64,000 nt of DNA from Arthrobacter sp. zg-Y919 (lineage in GTDB: Bacteria; Actinomycetota; Actinomycetes; Actinomycetales; Micrococcaceae). A program made the position numbers and the translations under genes. Shown here one piece after another: positions 51,139-62,415 of this stretch; positions within the stretch are counted from its first letter, which is position 1, and each line of letters opens with the position of its first letter. The DNA lies in assembly GCF_030142045.1 (NCBI RefSeq), contig NZ_CP126242.1:2356001-2420000 (forward strand), written 5' to 3'. The notes beneath the pieces were generated by a model that worked only from the letters and a program-made list of their open reading frames with translations, searched no databases and was not told the origin of the DNA.

Positions 51139-54100
51139 ATGTATCTTTCGGTCCTCGGAACGCACACAGGTATTTCCGGAACGGTGCAGGTTCCCAACTC
51201 CAAGTACCACGCCCACCGGGCACTCATCCTGGCTTCGCTCGCGCACGGAACCACCCGCATTTCCGGCCTGACGGACGCACGTCATGTGCAGTACACGGTG
51301 GCGATGCTGCGGCAGCTCGGCACGGTGGTCGAAGCGCAGGGTGACACCTTCGTGGTGCACGGCGGGCCGTATCAACCGCGGCGGGCCAGTGTTTCCGCCG
51401 GCAGCTCCGGAACCACCCTGTACTTTATGGCCGGGCTTGCGGCACTGGGGACGCGCGACGTCGTCGTGACCGGCCAGAAGTACTTCCAGCGCCGTCCCCT
51501 GGGACCATTGCTGGCTGCCCTCCGTGCCATGGGCGTGGACGTTACCTCGCCCGATGGCTGCCCTCCCCTCCGGGTGGCTCACGGACGGCCACAGGGCGGC
51601 GAGGTGCGGATAGCCGGGACGCTGTCGCAATGGATTTCGGGCCTGCTGCTGCTGGCACCGTTTGCCCGTTCCGAAACCACCGTGGTGGTGGAAGGAGAGC
51701 AGAACGAAAGCAGCTACATCGAACTCACGCTCGCCATGATGGCCCACTTCGGATTGCAGGTGGAAGCTTCTTCAGACTTCCGGCACTTCCGCGTCCAGCC
51801 GAACCAGCAGGCCGTTCCCGCCAATCTGCGGATGCCGCCGGATATCGGATCCGCGGCCTTCGGACTCGCCGCTGCAGCCCTGCACCCGGCCGACGTCTCC
51901 CTTGCCGGCCTGAGGTCCACCTCATCCGCAGGCTCGGACCATCCCGAGGCGGACTTCCTGGACCTGGCCGGTGACATGGGGGTGCCCATGACCTACGACC
52001 AGGCTGCGGACGCGGTGCGCGTCCGGCATTCCGGCCTGGACCTGCAGCCAATCGACGTGGATTGCCGGCGTGTGCCGGACATGCTTCCGGTCCTGGCGGT
52101 CATGGCGTCCTTCGCCCGGGGCCGCAGTGTGTTCCGGAACATTGACCACGTCCGGATGAAGGAGTCCGACCGGGTCGCTGCCATGCTGCAGCTTAACTCC
52201 ATGGGTGCGGACCTGGCCGTGGAGGGGTCCACCCTGACGGTGCGCGGTGCCGGCAGCCTGGGCGGCGCCGATCTCTCCTCCTTTAACGACCACCGGGTGC
52301 TGATGTCCCTGGCCGTGGCCGCTTCCGCCGCGGAAGGACGGAGCACCCTGACCTACCCGAACGCGTACCGCATTTCCTACCCCGAGTATCTGCAGGCCAT
52401 GACCACCTTCGGACTGCGGATGCAGGTGGTGGAGGGCACCATCCGCCGTCCCGGCCCCAGGCGCCCGGTCCGGACCGCGCGCGGAAGCCGCCTCCGGACC
52501 ATTACCGGCCCGGCGGACGTGGACGCTGCGGCATCCGTGCCCGGGCCCGACTGGGTACGCCGGTGGGCGGCGGAGCGGCCCGGCGAAACGGCAGTGGTCG
52601 ACGGCGGTGCACGCGCCTCCGGGCATCTCACCTGGGCGGAACTCGACCTGCAGGCCGACCGTGCCGCGGCGGCGCTGGGCCGGCTGGGGGTGCAGCCGGG
52701 CGAACAGGTGGCCTTCCAGCTGCCCAACCGCAGCGAGTTCGTTGTCCTCACCGTGGCCATCCTGCGCCTGGGCGCCGTCGCCGCCCCCATCATGCCGATC
52801 TTCCGCCAGCGGGAGGTCGCGCTTGCGCTGCACCGGGCCCGCGCCCGCGTCTTCGTGGTGATGCAGGAATACCGGGGGCGGCGGCCTGCTGACGAACTGG
52901 CGGGTCTGCTGCAGGGCGGTGACGGAACCGAAGCCACCCGGGACCTGTCCGTAGCGGAGATCCTTGTACTGCGCGATCCGGAAACACGCACTCCTCTCCC
53001 CCAGTCGACCGGAGGACGGCGGTTCACGGACTGGGACGCGGCACTGGAAGCGGCACCCGAAGCGGCACCCGAGGGATCCGGAGCCCTTCCCGGACCGGCC
53101 GCGGGAGGCCCGGCGGGCCCGGCCGCCGGCGATCCGGCCCAGCTGCTGTTTACCTCCGGAACCTCCGGGGAGCCCAAGGGCGTGGTGCACCGGCACGGAA
53201 CCCTGAGCCGGGCCGCCGCCATGGAGGCCGCGCATCTGGGCCTGACCAGCGACGACGCGGTCTTCATCCCCTCACCGCTGGCCCACCAGACCGGTTTCCT
53301 TTACGGCATGTGGCTCGCGTTTGTGCTGGGCTGCCCGCAGGTCCTGCAGCCGGTGTGGGATGCCGAACACGCACTGAAACTGATGCGGGGCTGGCGGGTG
53401 ACCTTCGTCCAGGCGGCCACCCCGTTCCTCACGGACCTGGTCCACGCGGTTGACGGCGGCGCGCCCGCACCTTCCAACCTGCGCATCTTCGTCGCCACGG
53501 GTGCAGCTGTTCCCAGGCACCTGTCCGAGCGGGCCACCCGGGTCCTGGGCGCCGCCGTCTGCGGTGCGTTCGGCACTACTGAAACCTGTCTGGGTACGTT
53601 GGCCTCGCCCCGGGATGAGGCCGTGAAGGTGTGGGGCACCGACGGCCGGGCACTCGAAGGAGTGCGGACCCGGATTGTCGACGACGACGGGCATCTCCTG
53701 CCGCCCGGGGTTGAGGGCAACTTCGAACTTCTCAGCCCGACCGTCTTCGACGGCTACCTTGACCGGCCGGACCTGACCAAGGAAGTGTTTACCGAAGACG
53801 GCTGGTACCGCACCGGCGACACGGCCGTCCTCGACGGCACCGGCTTCCTGCGGGTCACCGGGCGGGTACGCGACATCATCAACCGTGGAGGGGAGAAAAT
53901 CCCAGTGGCGGAGATTGAGCAGCTGCTCTACCGGCATCCCTCGGTCCGGGATGTTGCACTCGCTGCCATGCCGGATGAACGGCTCGGTGAGCGGGCGTGC
54001 GCCTTCGTAGTCGCGGTACCGGGGGCGGCTCCGCAGCTGGCCGATCTCGCTGTCTTCCTCGACCGGCACCGGGTTTCCCGGCACTACTGGCCGGAGCGCC

Positions 54101-54231
54101 TGGTGCTGGTCGAGGCCCTCCCCCGCAACGCCGTCGGCAAGGTGCAGAAGTACCTGCTCCGGGAAGCGGCGCGGGGTTTTTCCGGCTCGAAGCCGGCAGG
54201 TGTGTTTCCCGTAGACAGGAGCAGCCTATGA
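51139..54231 (+). CDS. EPSP-synthase-like domain fused to an acyl-CoA ligase
   Basis: Residues 1-430 are an EPSP-synthase fold; residues 465-1010 are an AMP-forming acyl-CoA ligase. In the first domain the equivalents of E. coli AroA catalytic residues are kept: Lys22, Arg27, Arg119, Gln164, Asp314, Lys341, Glu342, Arg345 and Arg386. However, Ser23 is Tyr, the Asn of NAGT is Ser, Ser169 is Leu162, Ser197 is Glu190 and Lys411 is Arg. The ligase has TSGTSGEPKG (672-681), GWYRTGD (888-894), RDIINRGGEK (911-920) and Lys1001 in PRNAVGK. An Ala/Pro/Gly linker occurs at 636-664. AGGAAGG lies 11 bases before the ATG. By analogy with cyclohexanecarboxyl-CoA pathways it may activate shikimate as a CoA ester and help dehydrate it; this is inference. 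It overlaps the next gene by four bases. Confidence 0.85.
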   Translation: MYLSVLGTHTGISGTVQVPNSKYHAHRALILASLAHGTTRISGLTDARHVQYTVAMLRQLGTVVEAQGDTFVVHGGPYQPRRASVSAGSSGTTLYFMAGLAALGTRDVVVTGQKYFQRRPLGPLLAALRAMGVDVTSPDGCPPLRVAHGRPQGGEVRIAGTLSQWISGLLLLAPFARSETTVVVEGEQNESSYIELTLAMMAHFGLQVEASSDFRHFRVQPNQQAVPANLRMPPDIGSAAFGLAAAALHPADVSLAGLRSTSSAGSDHPEADFLDLAGDMGVPMTYDQAADAVRVRHSGLDLQPIDVDCRRVPDMLPVLAVMASFARGRSVFRNIDHVRMKESDRVAAMLQLNSMGADLAVEGSTLTVRGAGSLGGADLSSFNDHRVLMSLAVAASAAEGRSTLTYPNAYRISYPEYLQAMTTFGLRMQVVEGTIRRPGPRRPVRTARGSRLRTITGPADVDAAASVPGPDWVRRWAAERPGETAVVDGGARASGHLTWAELDLQADRAAAALGRLGVQPGEQVAFQLPNRSEFVVLTVAILRLGAVAAPIMPIFRQREVALALHRARARVFVVMQEYRGRRPADELAGLLQGGDGTEATRDLSVAEILVLRDPETRTPLPQSTGGRRFTDWDAALEAAPEAAPEGSGALPGPAAGGPAGPAAGDPAQLLFTSGTSGEPKGVVHRHGTLSRAAAMEAAHLGLTSDDAVFIPSPLAHQTGFLYGMWLAFVLGCPQVLQPVWDAEHALKLMRGWRVTFVQAATPFLTDLVHAVDGGAPAPSNLRIFVATGAAVPRHLSERATRVLGAAVCGAFGTTETCLGTLASPRDEAVKVWGTDGRALEGVRTRIVDDDGHLLPPGVEGNFELLSPTVFDGYLDRPDLTKEVFTEDGWYRTGDTAVLDGTGFLRVTGRVRDIINRGGEKIPVAEIEQLLYRHPSVRDVALAAMPDERLGERACAFVVAVPGAAPQLADLAVFLDRHRVSRHYWPERLVLVEALPRNAVGKVQKYLLREAARGFSGSKPAGVFPVDRSSL

Positions 54232-55475
54232 CCGCCACGGCCATGAGCGCCGACGGCCGGGGCAGCAGTATCCCGGAACCGGAATACCGCGCTCTGCTGG
54301 CAGCCGTGACGGCATGGGTGGAAGGTCCCGGTGAGGACTGGGCGACCCGCATTGAAGCCACCGGCTGCGTGCCCGATGCTCTCTGGAAGGAGCTGCGCGG
54401 GGCCGGTTTCCTCTCCCTGGCAGCCCCGGAGGTCCTCGGTGGCCGGGGGCTGAGCTTCCTCCAGTGGATGGGACTCATGGAGGTCTTCTCCCGGTCCCAC
54501 GCCTCAATCCGCATGATTGTCCACGTGGTCAACGGCACCTGGCGGGCCATGAATCCGTATGCCGATGAGGTGCAGCGGGAAAAGTTCGTCCGTCCGTCCG
54601 TCACCGGGGACGTGGTGGTTGCGTTCACGTTGACCGAGCCGGACAACGGCACGGGTGCAGACATTACCTCCAGCGTGCGGCGGGAAGGCGCCATCTATTA
54701 CCTCACGGGCCGCAAGCATCTGATCACCTTCGGTGTGCGCTGTGACTACTGGCTGCTTTTCGCCCGGCTCGCGGGGACCACGGGCAGCGACGGCACCGTG
54801 GCGCTGCTGGTGGACCGGCATGCGCCCGGCATCGAAGTGGAAGACACCTCGCAGACCATGGGGGTCCGCGGCACTGACCATGCCTCCCTCGCTTTCACGG
54901 AAACCCCCGTTCCCGTCACCAACCGCCTGGGCGCGGAGGGAGACGGCCTGGCGGTCGCCCTGGGCGGTTTCCTCACGCCCAGCCGCATCTCCGTCGCCAT
55001 GAGCTGCGTCGGGCTGGCCCAGCGTGCCCAGCAGCTCGCCGTCGCCTATGCCCTGGAGCGCACCACGTTCGGGAAGCCGCTGGCCACCCGGCAGGCCGTT
55101 GCCTTTGCCCTGGCGGAAAACGCCGCCGACATCGAAGCGGCCCGCGCCCTGACCCTGCACGCGGCCTCCGCCTGGCAGGACGGTACCGCCGACGCCGGGG
55201 CGCTGTCCTCCATGGCCAAGCTCACCGCCGTCGACATGCTCACCCGGGTAACCGACAAGGCGCTTCAGGTCCATGGCGGCATTGGGTACTGGAAGACCAC
55301 GCCCATCGAGCGCGTTTACCGCGACGCGCGGGCGCAGCGCTTCGAAGAAGGGACGAATGAGATCCAGAAAACGGTGATAGCCCGGAGCATCTTCAACCAG
55401 GCCCGGCTCCAGCCACCTCCATCCGGTGACGGCCTTATTTCCCGGCCCGCAGCGGCACCGGCTGCCCGCCCCTGA
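54228..55475 (+). CDS. acyl-CoA dehydrogenase
   Basis: This is an FAD enzyme that oxidises (or, run in reverse, reduces) the alpha-beta bond of a CoA ester. The 415 residues carry the flavin motif VAFTLTEPDNGTGAD (131-145), RTTFGKPLATRQ (278-289), QVHGGIGY (347-354) and FEEGTNEIQ (372-380), with Glu374 the likely catalytic base. The ATG at 54228 has AGGAG upstream and overlaps the ligase stop (ATGA); a longer frame from 53997 is rejected. Within this cluster it probably acts on a cyclic CoA ester. The last 20 residues (Pro/Ala/Ser-rich) are not conserved-looking. Confidence 0.9.
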   Translation: MTATAMSADGRGSSIPEPEYRALLAAVTAWVEGPGEDWATRIEATGCVPDALWKELRGAGFLSLAAPEVLGGRGLSFLQWMGLMEVFSRSHASIRMIVHVVNGTWRAMNPYADEVQREKFVRPSVTGDVVVAFTLTEPDNGTGADITSSVRREGAIYYLTGRKHLITFGVRCDYWLLFARLAGTTGSDGTVALLVDRHAPGIEVEDTSQTMGVRGTDHASLAFTETPVPVTNRLGAEGDGLAVALGGFLTPSRISVAMSCVGLAQRAQQLAVAYALERTTFGKPLATRQAVAFALAENAADIEAARALTLHAASAWQDGTADAGALSSMAKLTAVDMLTRVTDKALQVHGGIGYWKTTPIERVYRDARAQRFEEGTNEIQKTVIARSIFNQARLQPPPSGDGLISRPAAAPAARP

Positions 55476-55483
55476 CGGCGCAG

Positions 55484-57490
55484 ATGCTGGACCGGGTCTT
55501 CTCCCCTGTTTCCCTCGGGCCGCTCAGGCTGGACCACCGGATCGTTATGGGGTCCATGCACCTGAACCGGGAGGAGGACCCGTTGGCCCTGGCGGCGTTC
55601 TACCGGGAACGGGCCGCAGGCGGTGCCGGGCTCATCGTGACCGGAGGTGCGGCGGTCAACCGCGCGGGTGCGGGCGGGGCAAACTACCTGCTGATTAACG
55701 AACCCGGCGCGGCAGCCCTGATGTCACCGGTTCTCGACGCCGTGCATGAAGCAGGCGGCAGGCTTGCCCTTCAGTTGTTCCACGCCGGGCGGTACGCGTG
55801 GGAGGCCACCTACGGCATCCGCCCCACAGCACCGTCGGAAATCTACTCGGACTTTTCCCGCTGCCTGCCCCGCGCCCTGACGTCTCGGGAGGTCGAGGAC
55901 ACAGTGGGCGATTTCGCTGCAGGTGCCGCCGCTGCACGCGCCTTGGGCTTCGACGCCGTGGAAATCATGGGTTCCGAAGGCTACCTGATCAACCAGTTCG
56001 CCTCTCCCCTGACCAACCGGCGGCAGGACCGCTGGGGCGGGGATCCACAGCGGCGGCAGTCCTTCCCGCTTGCCGTGCTGCAGGCTGTCCGCGAAGCCGT
56101 CGGAGCTGCCTATCCAGTCATTTACCGCACGTCCGGTGCCGACTTCGTGACGGGCTCCAGCACCAGGGAGGAGTCAAGGGACCTGGCTGTGGCGCTGGCC
56201 GTGGCAGGCGCTGATGCGCTGAATATCGGCATTGGCTGGCACGAGTCTCGGGTCCCTACTGTCCAGGGCCTCGTTCCGCACGGGCGGTGGATGGAAATTG
56301 CCGGCGGCATCCGGAACGCCCTGGCGGCCGCGGGACAGCCCGTCCCGGTCATCGGCAGCAACCGGATCAACTCGCTGGAGCTTGCGGAGCGTTCCCTGGC
56401 CGCCGGGCACGCGGACCTGGTTTCGATGGCACGCCCTTTCCTCGCCGACCCGGCTATCGTGGCCAAGACCCGGCGCGGAGAGTCGAACCTCGTCAACACC
56501 TGCATTGCCTGCAACGAGGCCTGCATCGACCGGTCGATGGGCGCCGAACCTGTCTCCTGCCTGGTCAACCCGCGGGCCGGCCGTGAAACGGAATTCCCGC
56601 TCCCGCCGCGGCCGGACCGGCGCCGCGTCAGTGCCCCGGTACGGGTTGCCGTGGTGGGAGCAGGTCCCGCGGGCATGCAGGCTGCCGCAACGCTGGCGCA
56701 GTGGGGACATCCGGTGGACCTCTATGAACGGGACAGCTCCATCGGCGGCCAGTTCCAGCTGGCCGGCCGGGTCCCGGGCAAAGAGGACTTCCTGCAGACC
56801 ATCAGGTATTTCAGGAACGAACTGGCACGGCTGGGGGTGCGTGTGCTGACCGGCGCTCCTCCGGGCGCCGGGGACCTGGCCGGCTACGCCCACGTGGTCC
56901 TCGCGACCGGTGTGCTGCCCCGTCCCGTTCCGTTGCCGGGTGCCGGCCTGCTACCCGTGCTGGACTACCGGCAGGCCTTCGCAGATGTGGAGCGGCTGGG
57001 AGCGCGCGTGGTGATCGTGGGAGCCGGCGGCATAGGCGTGGACCTGTCCCGCCTGCTTTCCGACCCCCGGGTCCCGGGCGGTCCCCGGATCGTCACGATC
57101 CTGCGCCGCGGCATCCGGATCGGTGAAGGCATCGGCCCGTCCACCCGGTGGGCGGTGCTGCAGGACATCCGGGCGGCCGGAGTCCGTACGCTGTCCGGCA
57201 CCGTGCCCCTGAGCGTCACCCCAAAAGGCCTCCGGGTCCGGGACCGCACGGGCGGGAGGATCCTGCCGGCCGACGCCGTCGTCCTCGCTGCCGGCCAGGT
57301 TCCGCATAATCCCCTGCAGGCACAGCTGGAGGACCGCGGCATGGCTTTCACGGTGGCGGGCGGTGCCCTGGATGCCACCGGGCTGAACGCTGTCCGTGCC
57401 TTCGAACAGGGACTCTCCGCCGGTACGACCGTGGCGCGGTTGCTGTCCGGCCGCACCCGCAGCCAGCGTGCGGGCACCGGCAGCGGCTAA
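55484..57490 (+). CDS. 2,4-dienoyl-CoA-reductase-like flavoenzyme (FadH family)
   Basis: This three-domain NAD(P)H-dependent reductase has 668 residues. The FMN barrel (1-330) holds QLFHAGRYA and keeps both catalytic residues known from E. coli FadH, Tyr167 in MGSEGYLINQF and His253 in IGIGWHESRVPT. A 4Fe-4S site follows (Cys340, 343, 347, 359). FAD (VAVVGAGPAGM, 389-399) and NAD(P) (VIVGAGGIGVD, 510-520) folds complete it. It starts eight bases after the dehydrogenase gene and is the last gene of the cluster. In cyclohexanecarboxyl-CoA routes an enzyme of this class reduces ring diene-CoA intermediates; the substrate here is inferred from context. Confidence 0.9.
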   Translation: MLDRVFSPVSLGPLRLDHRIVMGSMHLNREEDPLALAAFYRERAAGGAGLIVTGGAAVNRAGAGGANYLLINEPGAAALMSPVLDAVHEAGGRLALQLFHAGRYAWEATYGIRPTAPSEIYSDFSRCLPRALTSREVEDTVGDFAAGAAAARALGFDAVEIMGSEGYLINQFASPLTNRRQDRWGGDPQRRQSFPLAVLQAVREAVGAAYPVIYRTSGADFVTGSSTREESRDLAVALAVAGADALNIGIGWHESRVPTVQGLVPHGRWMEIAGGIRNALAAAGQPVPVIGSNRINSLELAERSLAAGHADLVSMARPFLADPAIVAKTRRGESNLVNTCIACNEACIDRSMGAEPVSCLVNPRAGRETEFPLPPRPDRRRVSAPVRVAVVGAGPAGMQAAATLAQWGHPVDLYERDSSIGGQFQLAGRVPGKEDFLQTIRYFRNELARLGVRVLTGAPPGAGDLAGYAHVVLATGVLPRPVPLPGAGLLPVLDYRQAFADVERLGARVVIVGAGGIGVDLSRLLSDPRVPGGPRIVTILRRGIRIGEGIGPSTRWAVLQDIRAAGVRTLSGTVPLSVTPKGLRVRDRTGGRILPADAVVLAAGQVPHNPLQAQLEDRGMAFTVAGGALDATGLNAVRAFEQGLSAGTTVARLLSGRTRSQRAGTGSG

Positions 57491-57524
57491 GGAACGGACT
57501 TCAGCTGACAGAAGGGATAAAAGC

Positions 57525-57560
57525 AGCAGGGCCCCGCTGCCGAAGCAACGGGGCCCTGCT
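57525..57560. terminator. bidirectional terminator between the CoA cluster and tuf
   Basis: AGCAGGGCCCCG (57525-57536) and CGGGGCCCTGCT (57549-57560) form a perfect 12-bp stem. On the minus strand it follows the tuf stop and is trailed by GCTTTTATCC. It also closes the plus-strand cluster 35 bases after its stop. Confidence 0.88.
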
Positions 57561-57593
57561 AAGAACCGAAACGGTTCAGGCTAAATCATCAAA

Positions 57594-58784
57594 TTACTTG
57601 ATGATCTTGGTGACGCGGCCTGATCCAACGGTGCGGCCGCCTTCGCGGATAGCGAAGCCGAGGCCCTCTTCCATAGCGATCGGCTGGATGAGCTCAACGG
57701 TCATCTCAGTGTTATCGCCGGGCATAACCATTTCAGTGCCCTCGGGGAGGGTGATGACGCCGGTTACGTCCGTGGTACGGAAGTAGAACTGCGGGCGGTA
57801 GTTCGAGTAGAACGGGTTGTGGCGTCCGCCTTCATCCTTGGACAGGATGTAGACGTTGGCTTCGAAGTCGGTGTGCGGGGTAATGGAACCCGGCTTTACG
57901 ACAACCTGGCCACGCTCTACGTCTTCGCGCTTGATGCCGCGGAGCAGCAGGCCACAGTTCTCGCCGGCCCATGCTTCGTCAAGCTGCTTGTGGAACATCT
58001 CGATACCGGTAACCGTGGTCTTCTGGACCGGACGGATGCCGACGATCTCGACCTCGGAGTTGATGGCGAGGGTACCGCGCTCGGCGCGGCCCGTGACAAC
58101 GGTTCCACGACCGGTGATCGTGAAGACGTCCTCGATCGGCATCAGGAACGGCTTGTCCTTGTCGCGAACCGGGTCCGGCACGTTGTTGTCAACGGCTTCC
58201 ATGAGCTCTTCGACGGCTGCAACCCACTTGGGGTCGCCTTCGAGAGCCTTGAGGCCGGAAACGCGGACGACGGGAGCGTTGTCGCCGTCGAAGTCCTGGG
58301 AGCTCAGCAGTTCGCGAACTTCCATTTCCACGAGGTCGAGCAGTTCTTCGTCGTCAACCATGTCGGACTTGTTCAGTGCGACCAGCAGGTAGGGAACGCC
58401 AACCTGGCGGGCGAGCAGAACGTGCTCGCGGGTCTGGGCCATCGGACCGTCAGTAGCGGCAACCACGAGGATTGCGCCATCCATCTGAGCTGCACCAGTG
58501 ATCATGTTCTTGATGTAGTCAGCGTGGCCGGGGGCGTCTACGTGTGCGTAGTGGCGCTTCTCGGTCTGGTACTCGATGTGCGAGATGTTGATGGTGATGC
58601 CGCGCTGGCGCTCTTCAGGTGCAGAGTCGATAGCAGCGAAATCGCGCTTTTCATTCAGATCAGGGTACTTGTCAGCAAGCACCTTCGAAATGGCAGCGGT
58701 CAACGTCGTCTTTCCATGGTCAACGTGACCAATGGTGCCGATGTTGACGTGCGGCTTAGTCCGCTCGAACTTTGCCTTCGCCAC
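57594..58784 (-). CDS. tuf: translation elongation factor Tu
   Basis: EF-Tu delivers aminoacyl-tRNA to the ribosome. The 396 residues carry the GTPase motifs [17 protein letters not shown] and NKSD, the switch region with [12 protein letters not shown], and the C-terminal [16 protein letters not shown]. The start is GTG at 58784 with AGGAGG seven bases upstream. It has its own promoter besides any readthrough from fusA. Confidence 0.99.
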   Translation of the reverse strand: MAKAKFERTKPHVNIGTIGHVDHGKTTLTAAISKVLADKYPDLNEKRDFAAIDSAPEERQRGITINISHIEYQTEKRHYAHVDAPGHADYIKNMITGAAQMDGAILVVAATDGPMAQTREHVLLARQVGVPYLLVALNKSDMVDDEELLDLVEMEVRELLSSQDFDGDNAPVVRVSGLKALEGDPKWVAAVEELMEAVDNNVPDPVRDKDKPFLMPIEDVFTITGRGTVVTGRAERGTLAINSEVEIVGIRPVQKTTVTGIEMFHKQLDEAWAGENCGLLLRGIKREDVERGQVVVKPGSITPHTDFEANVYILSKDEGGRHNPFYSNYRPQFYFRTTDVTGVITLPEGTEMVMPGDNTEMTVELIQPIAMEEGLGFAIREGGRTVGSGRVTKIIK

Positions 58785-58850
58785 GGGTTCCTCCTAGAGA
58801 GTTAGAAGACTCAATCTCCAGCCGCGCTTTTCGCAACTGAAACTGATGTA

Positions 58851-58879
58851 AGTCTACTTGGGGCTGTTTATTTGATGAA
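58851..58879 (-). promoter_or_regulatory. tuf promoter
   Basis: On the minus strand TTCATC (58874-58879) and TAGACT (58851-58856) are 17 bases apart, about 67 bases before the tuf start. The -10 is strong and the -35 weak. Confidence 0.55.
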
Positions 58880-58926
58880 ATTGCCGATTTCCGCAGCAGC
58901 CTCGTAAGGCCGCTCAGTCTGGCTAT

Positions 58927-58960
58927 GCGCCCGGTCCGGGCCGAAGCCCGGACCTGGCGC
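58927..58960. terminator. UUCG-type hairpin after fusA
   Basis: GGTCCGGGC and GCCCGGACC enclose a 4-base loop that is TTCG on the minus strand, with outer arms GCGCC and GGCGC. It lies 44 bases beyond the fusA stop. It has no T-tract, so it may be a weak terminator or a 3' stabiliser between fusA and tuf. Confidence 0.6.
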
Positions 58961-59003
58961 ACACGGCGGGTTTCCCGGTCGGAACCGGTCCACCCTCCAA
59001 GTT

Positions 59004-61118
<2,115 letters not shown>

Positions 61119-61228
61119 GGTTTCTCCCTTTTTTGGTTGCTTCCGTCAACGGCGCTTATCCGGCTGAAGCCCTGCGGCCCGCAAATGCGGGCCACAGGGC
61201 CTTCAGCGGCTGCCGTCAGCTTGGCGTA

Positions 61229-61699
61229 TTACCAGCGGTAGTGGGCGAAGGCCTTGTTGGACTCGGCCATCTTGTGGGTGTCCTCGCGGCGCTTCACAGC
61301 TGCACCAAGACCGTTGGAAGCGTCCAGGATTTCGTTGCGCAGACGCTCAGTCATCGTCTTCTCGCGGCGGGCCTTGGAGTAGCCGACCAGCCAACGCAGA
61401 GCCAGTGCGGTTGCACGGCCCGGCTTGACCTCGACGGGAACCTGGTAAGTGGCGCCGCCAACACGGCGGGACTTGACCTCAAGGCTCGGCTTGATGTTGT
61501 CCATTGCCTTCTTCAGGGCTGCAACCGGATCCTGTCCGGTCTTCTCCTGGGCGCCTGCAAGTGCACCGTAAACGATGCGCTCTGCGGTGGACTTCTTGCC
61601 GTCTACCAGAACCTTGTTGATCAGCTGCGTGACCAGCGGGGAGCCGTAGACGGGATCCAGTACGAGCGGCCGCTTGGGGGCCGGACCCTTGCGGGGCAT
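61229..61699 (-). CDS. rpsG: 30S ribosomal protein S7
   Basis: S7 initiates head assembly of the small subunit. The 156 residues begin [20 protein letters not shown] and include [20 protein letters not shown] and the end [14 protein letters not shown]. The ATG at 61699 fits the family; a longer in-frame start lies inside rpsL. Only one base separates it from the rpsL stop. Confidence 0.98.
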   Translation of the reverse strand: MPRKGPAPKRPLVLDPVYGSPLVTQLINKVLVDGKKSTAERIVYGALAGAQEKTGQDPVAALKKAMDNIKPSLEVKSRRVGGATYQVPVEVKPGRATALALRWLVGYSKARREKTMTERLRNEILDASNGLGAAVKRREDTHKMAESNKAFAHYRW

Positions 61700-61700
61700 A

Positions 61701-62075
61701 TTACTTCTTCTCCATCTTCGCGCCGTAGCGGCTGCGAGCCTGCTTGCGGTTCTTGACACCCTGGGTATCGAGGGCACCGCGGACAATCTTGTAGCGGACA
61801 CCGGGAAGGTCCTTCACACGACCGCCGCGCACCAGCACGATGGAGTGTTCCTGAAGGTTGTGACCCACACCGGGGATGTATGCAGTTACTTCGATGCCGC
61901 CGTTGAGGCGGACACGGGCAACCTTACGCAGAGCCGAGTTCGGCTTCTTCGGGGTGGTGGTGTAGACGCGGGTGCAGACACCACGGCGCATCGGGCTGCC
62001 CTTGAGGGCAGGAGCCTTGGTCTTCGAGACCTTGGGTGAGCGGCCCTTGCGGACCAGCTGCTGAATCGTAGGCAC
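61701..62075 (-). CDS. rpsL: 30S ribosomal protein S12
   Basis: S12 controls decoding accuracy and is the streptomycin-resistance target. The 124 residues start (GTG) [20 protein letters not shown] and contain [19 protein letters not shown] and [17 protein letters not shown]. Lys43 and Lys88 are both present, so the gene has the streptomycin-sensitive residues. It heads the str operon. Confidence 0.98.
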   Translation of the reverse strand: MPTIQQLVRKGRSPKVSKTKAPALKGSPMRRGVCTRVYTTTPKKPNSALRKVARVRLNGGIEVTAYIPGVGHNLQEHSIVLVRGGRVKDLPGVRYKIVRGALDTQGVKNRKQARSRYGAKMEKK

Positions 62076-62415
62076 TTTCGTGTTCTCCGTTTTTTCTCGA
62101 GATAATTCTCTGGTTGCCTCGTCCCGCTGCCAGCTGAAAGCCGGACCGGGGCGACGCGCTTCAAGTCGTTGCCGCAATGCCCCGAGAAGTTCCGATATTC
62201 TCGCCGAAAGCGACCGTAGGCGTGCAAAAGTGTGGCATTCGTTGCGCAAGGACCCCGCAACCCGGAAACAGGCCCGCCCATTCCTTTCGGAATGCATTCC
62301 TCCGAGTATCTCTCCACGGAGGGCACGCGAGCGGCCTTCATCCACTGCCACACAAACAATTGGTTTTCAGTCTAGCAGACTTAACCGGTCCCCGCGGAAA
62401 GTGCCGGCGAGGTCA
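62076..62415 (-). other. leader/promoter region of the str operon
   Basis: No gene is seen over 340 bases. On the minus strand TAGACT (62369-62374) resembles the tuf -10 but has no good -35. If used, the leader would be about 290 bases. Confidence 0.4.

Noticed and set aside
51922..53235. 437-codon minus-strand frame inside the fusion gene
   Set aside because: It is antisense to two intact enzyme domains and is rich in Gly, Arg and Pro without motifs.
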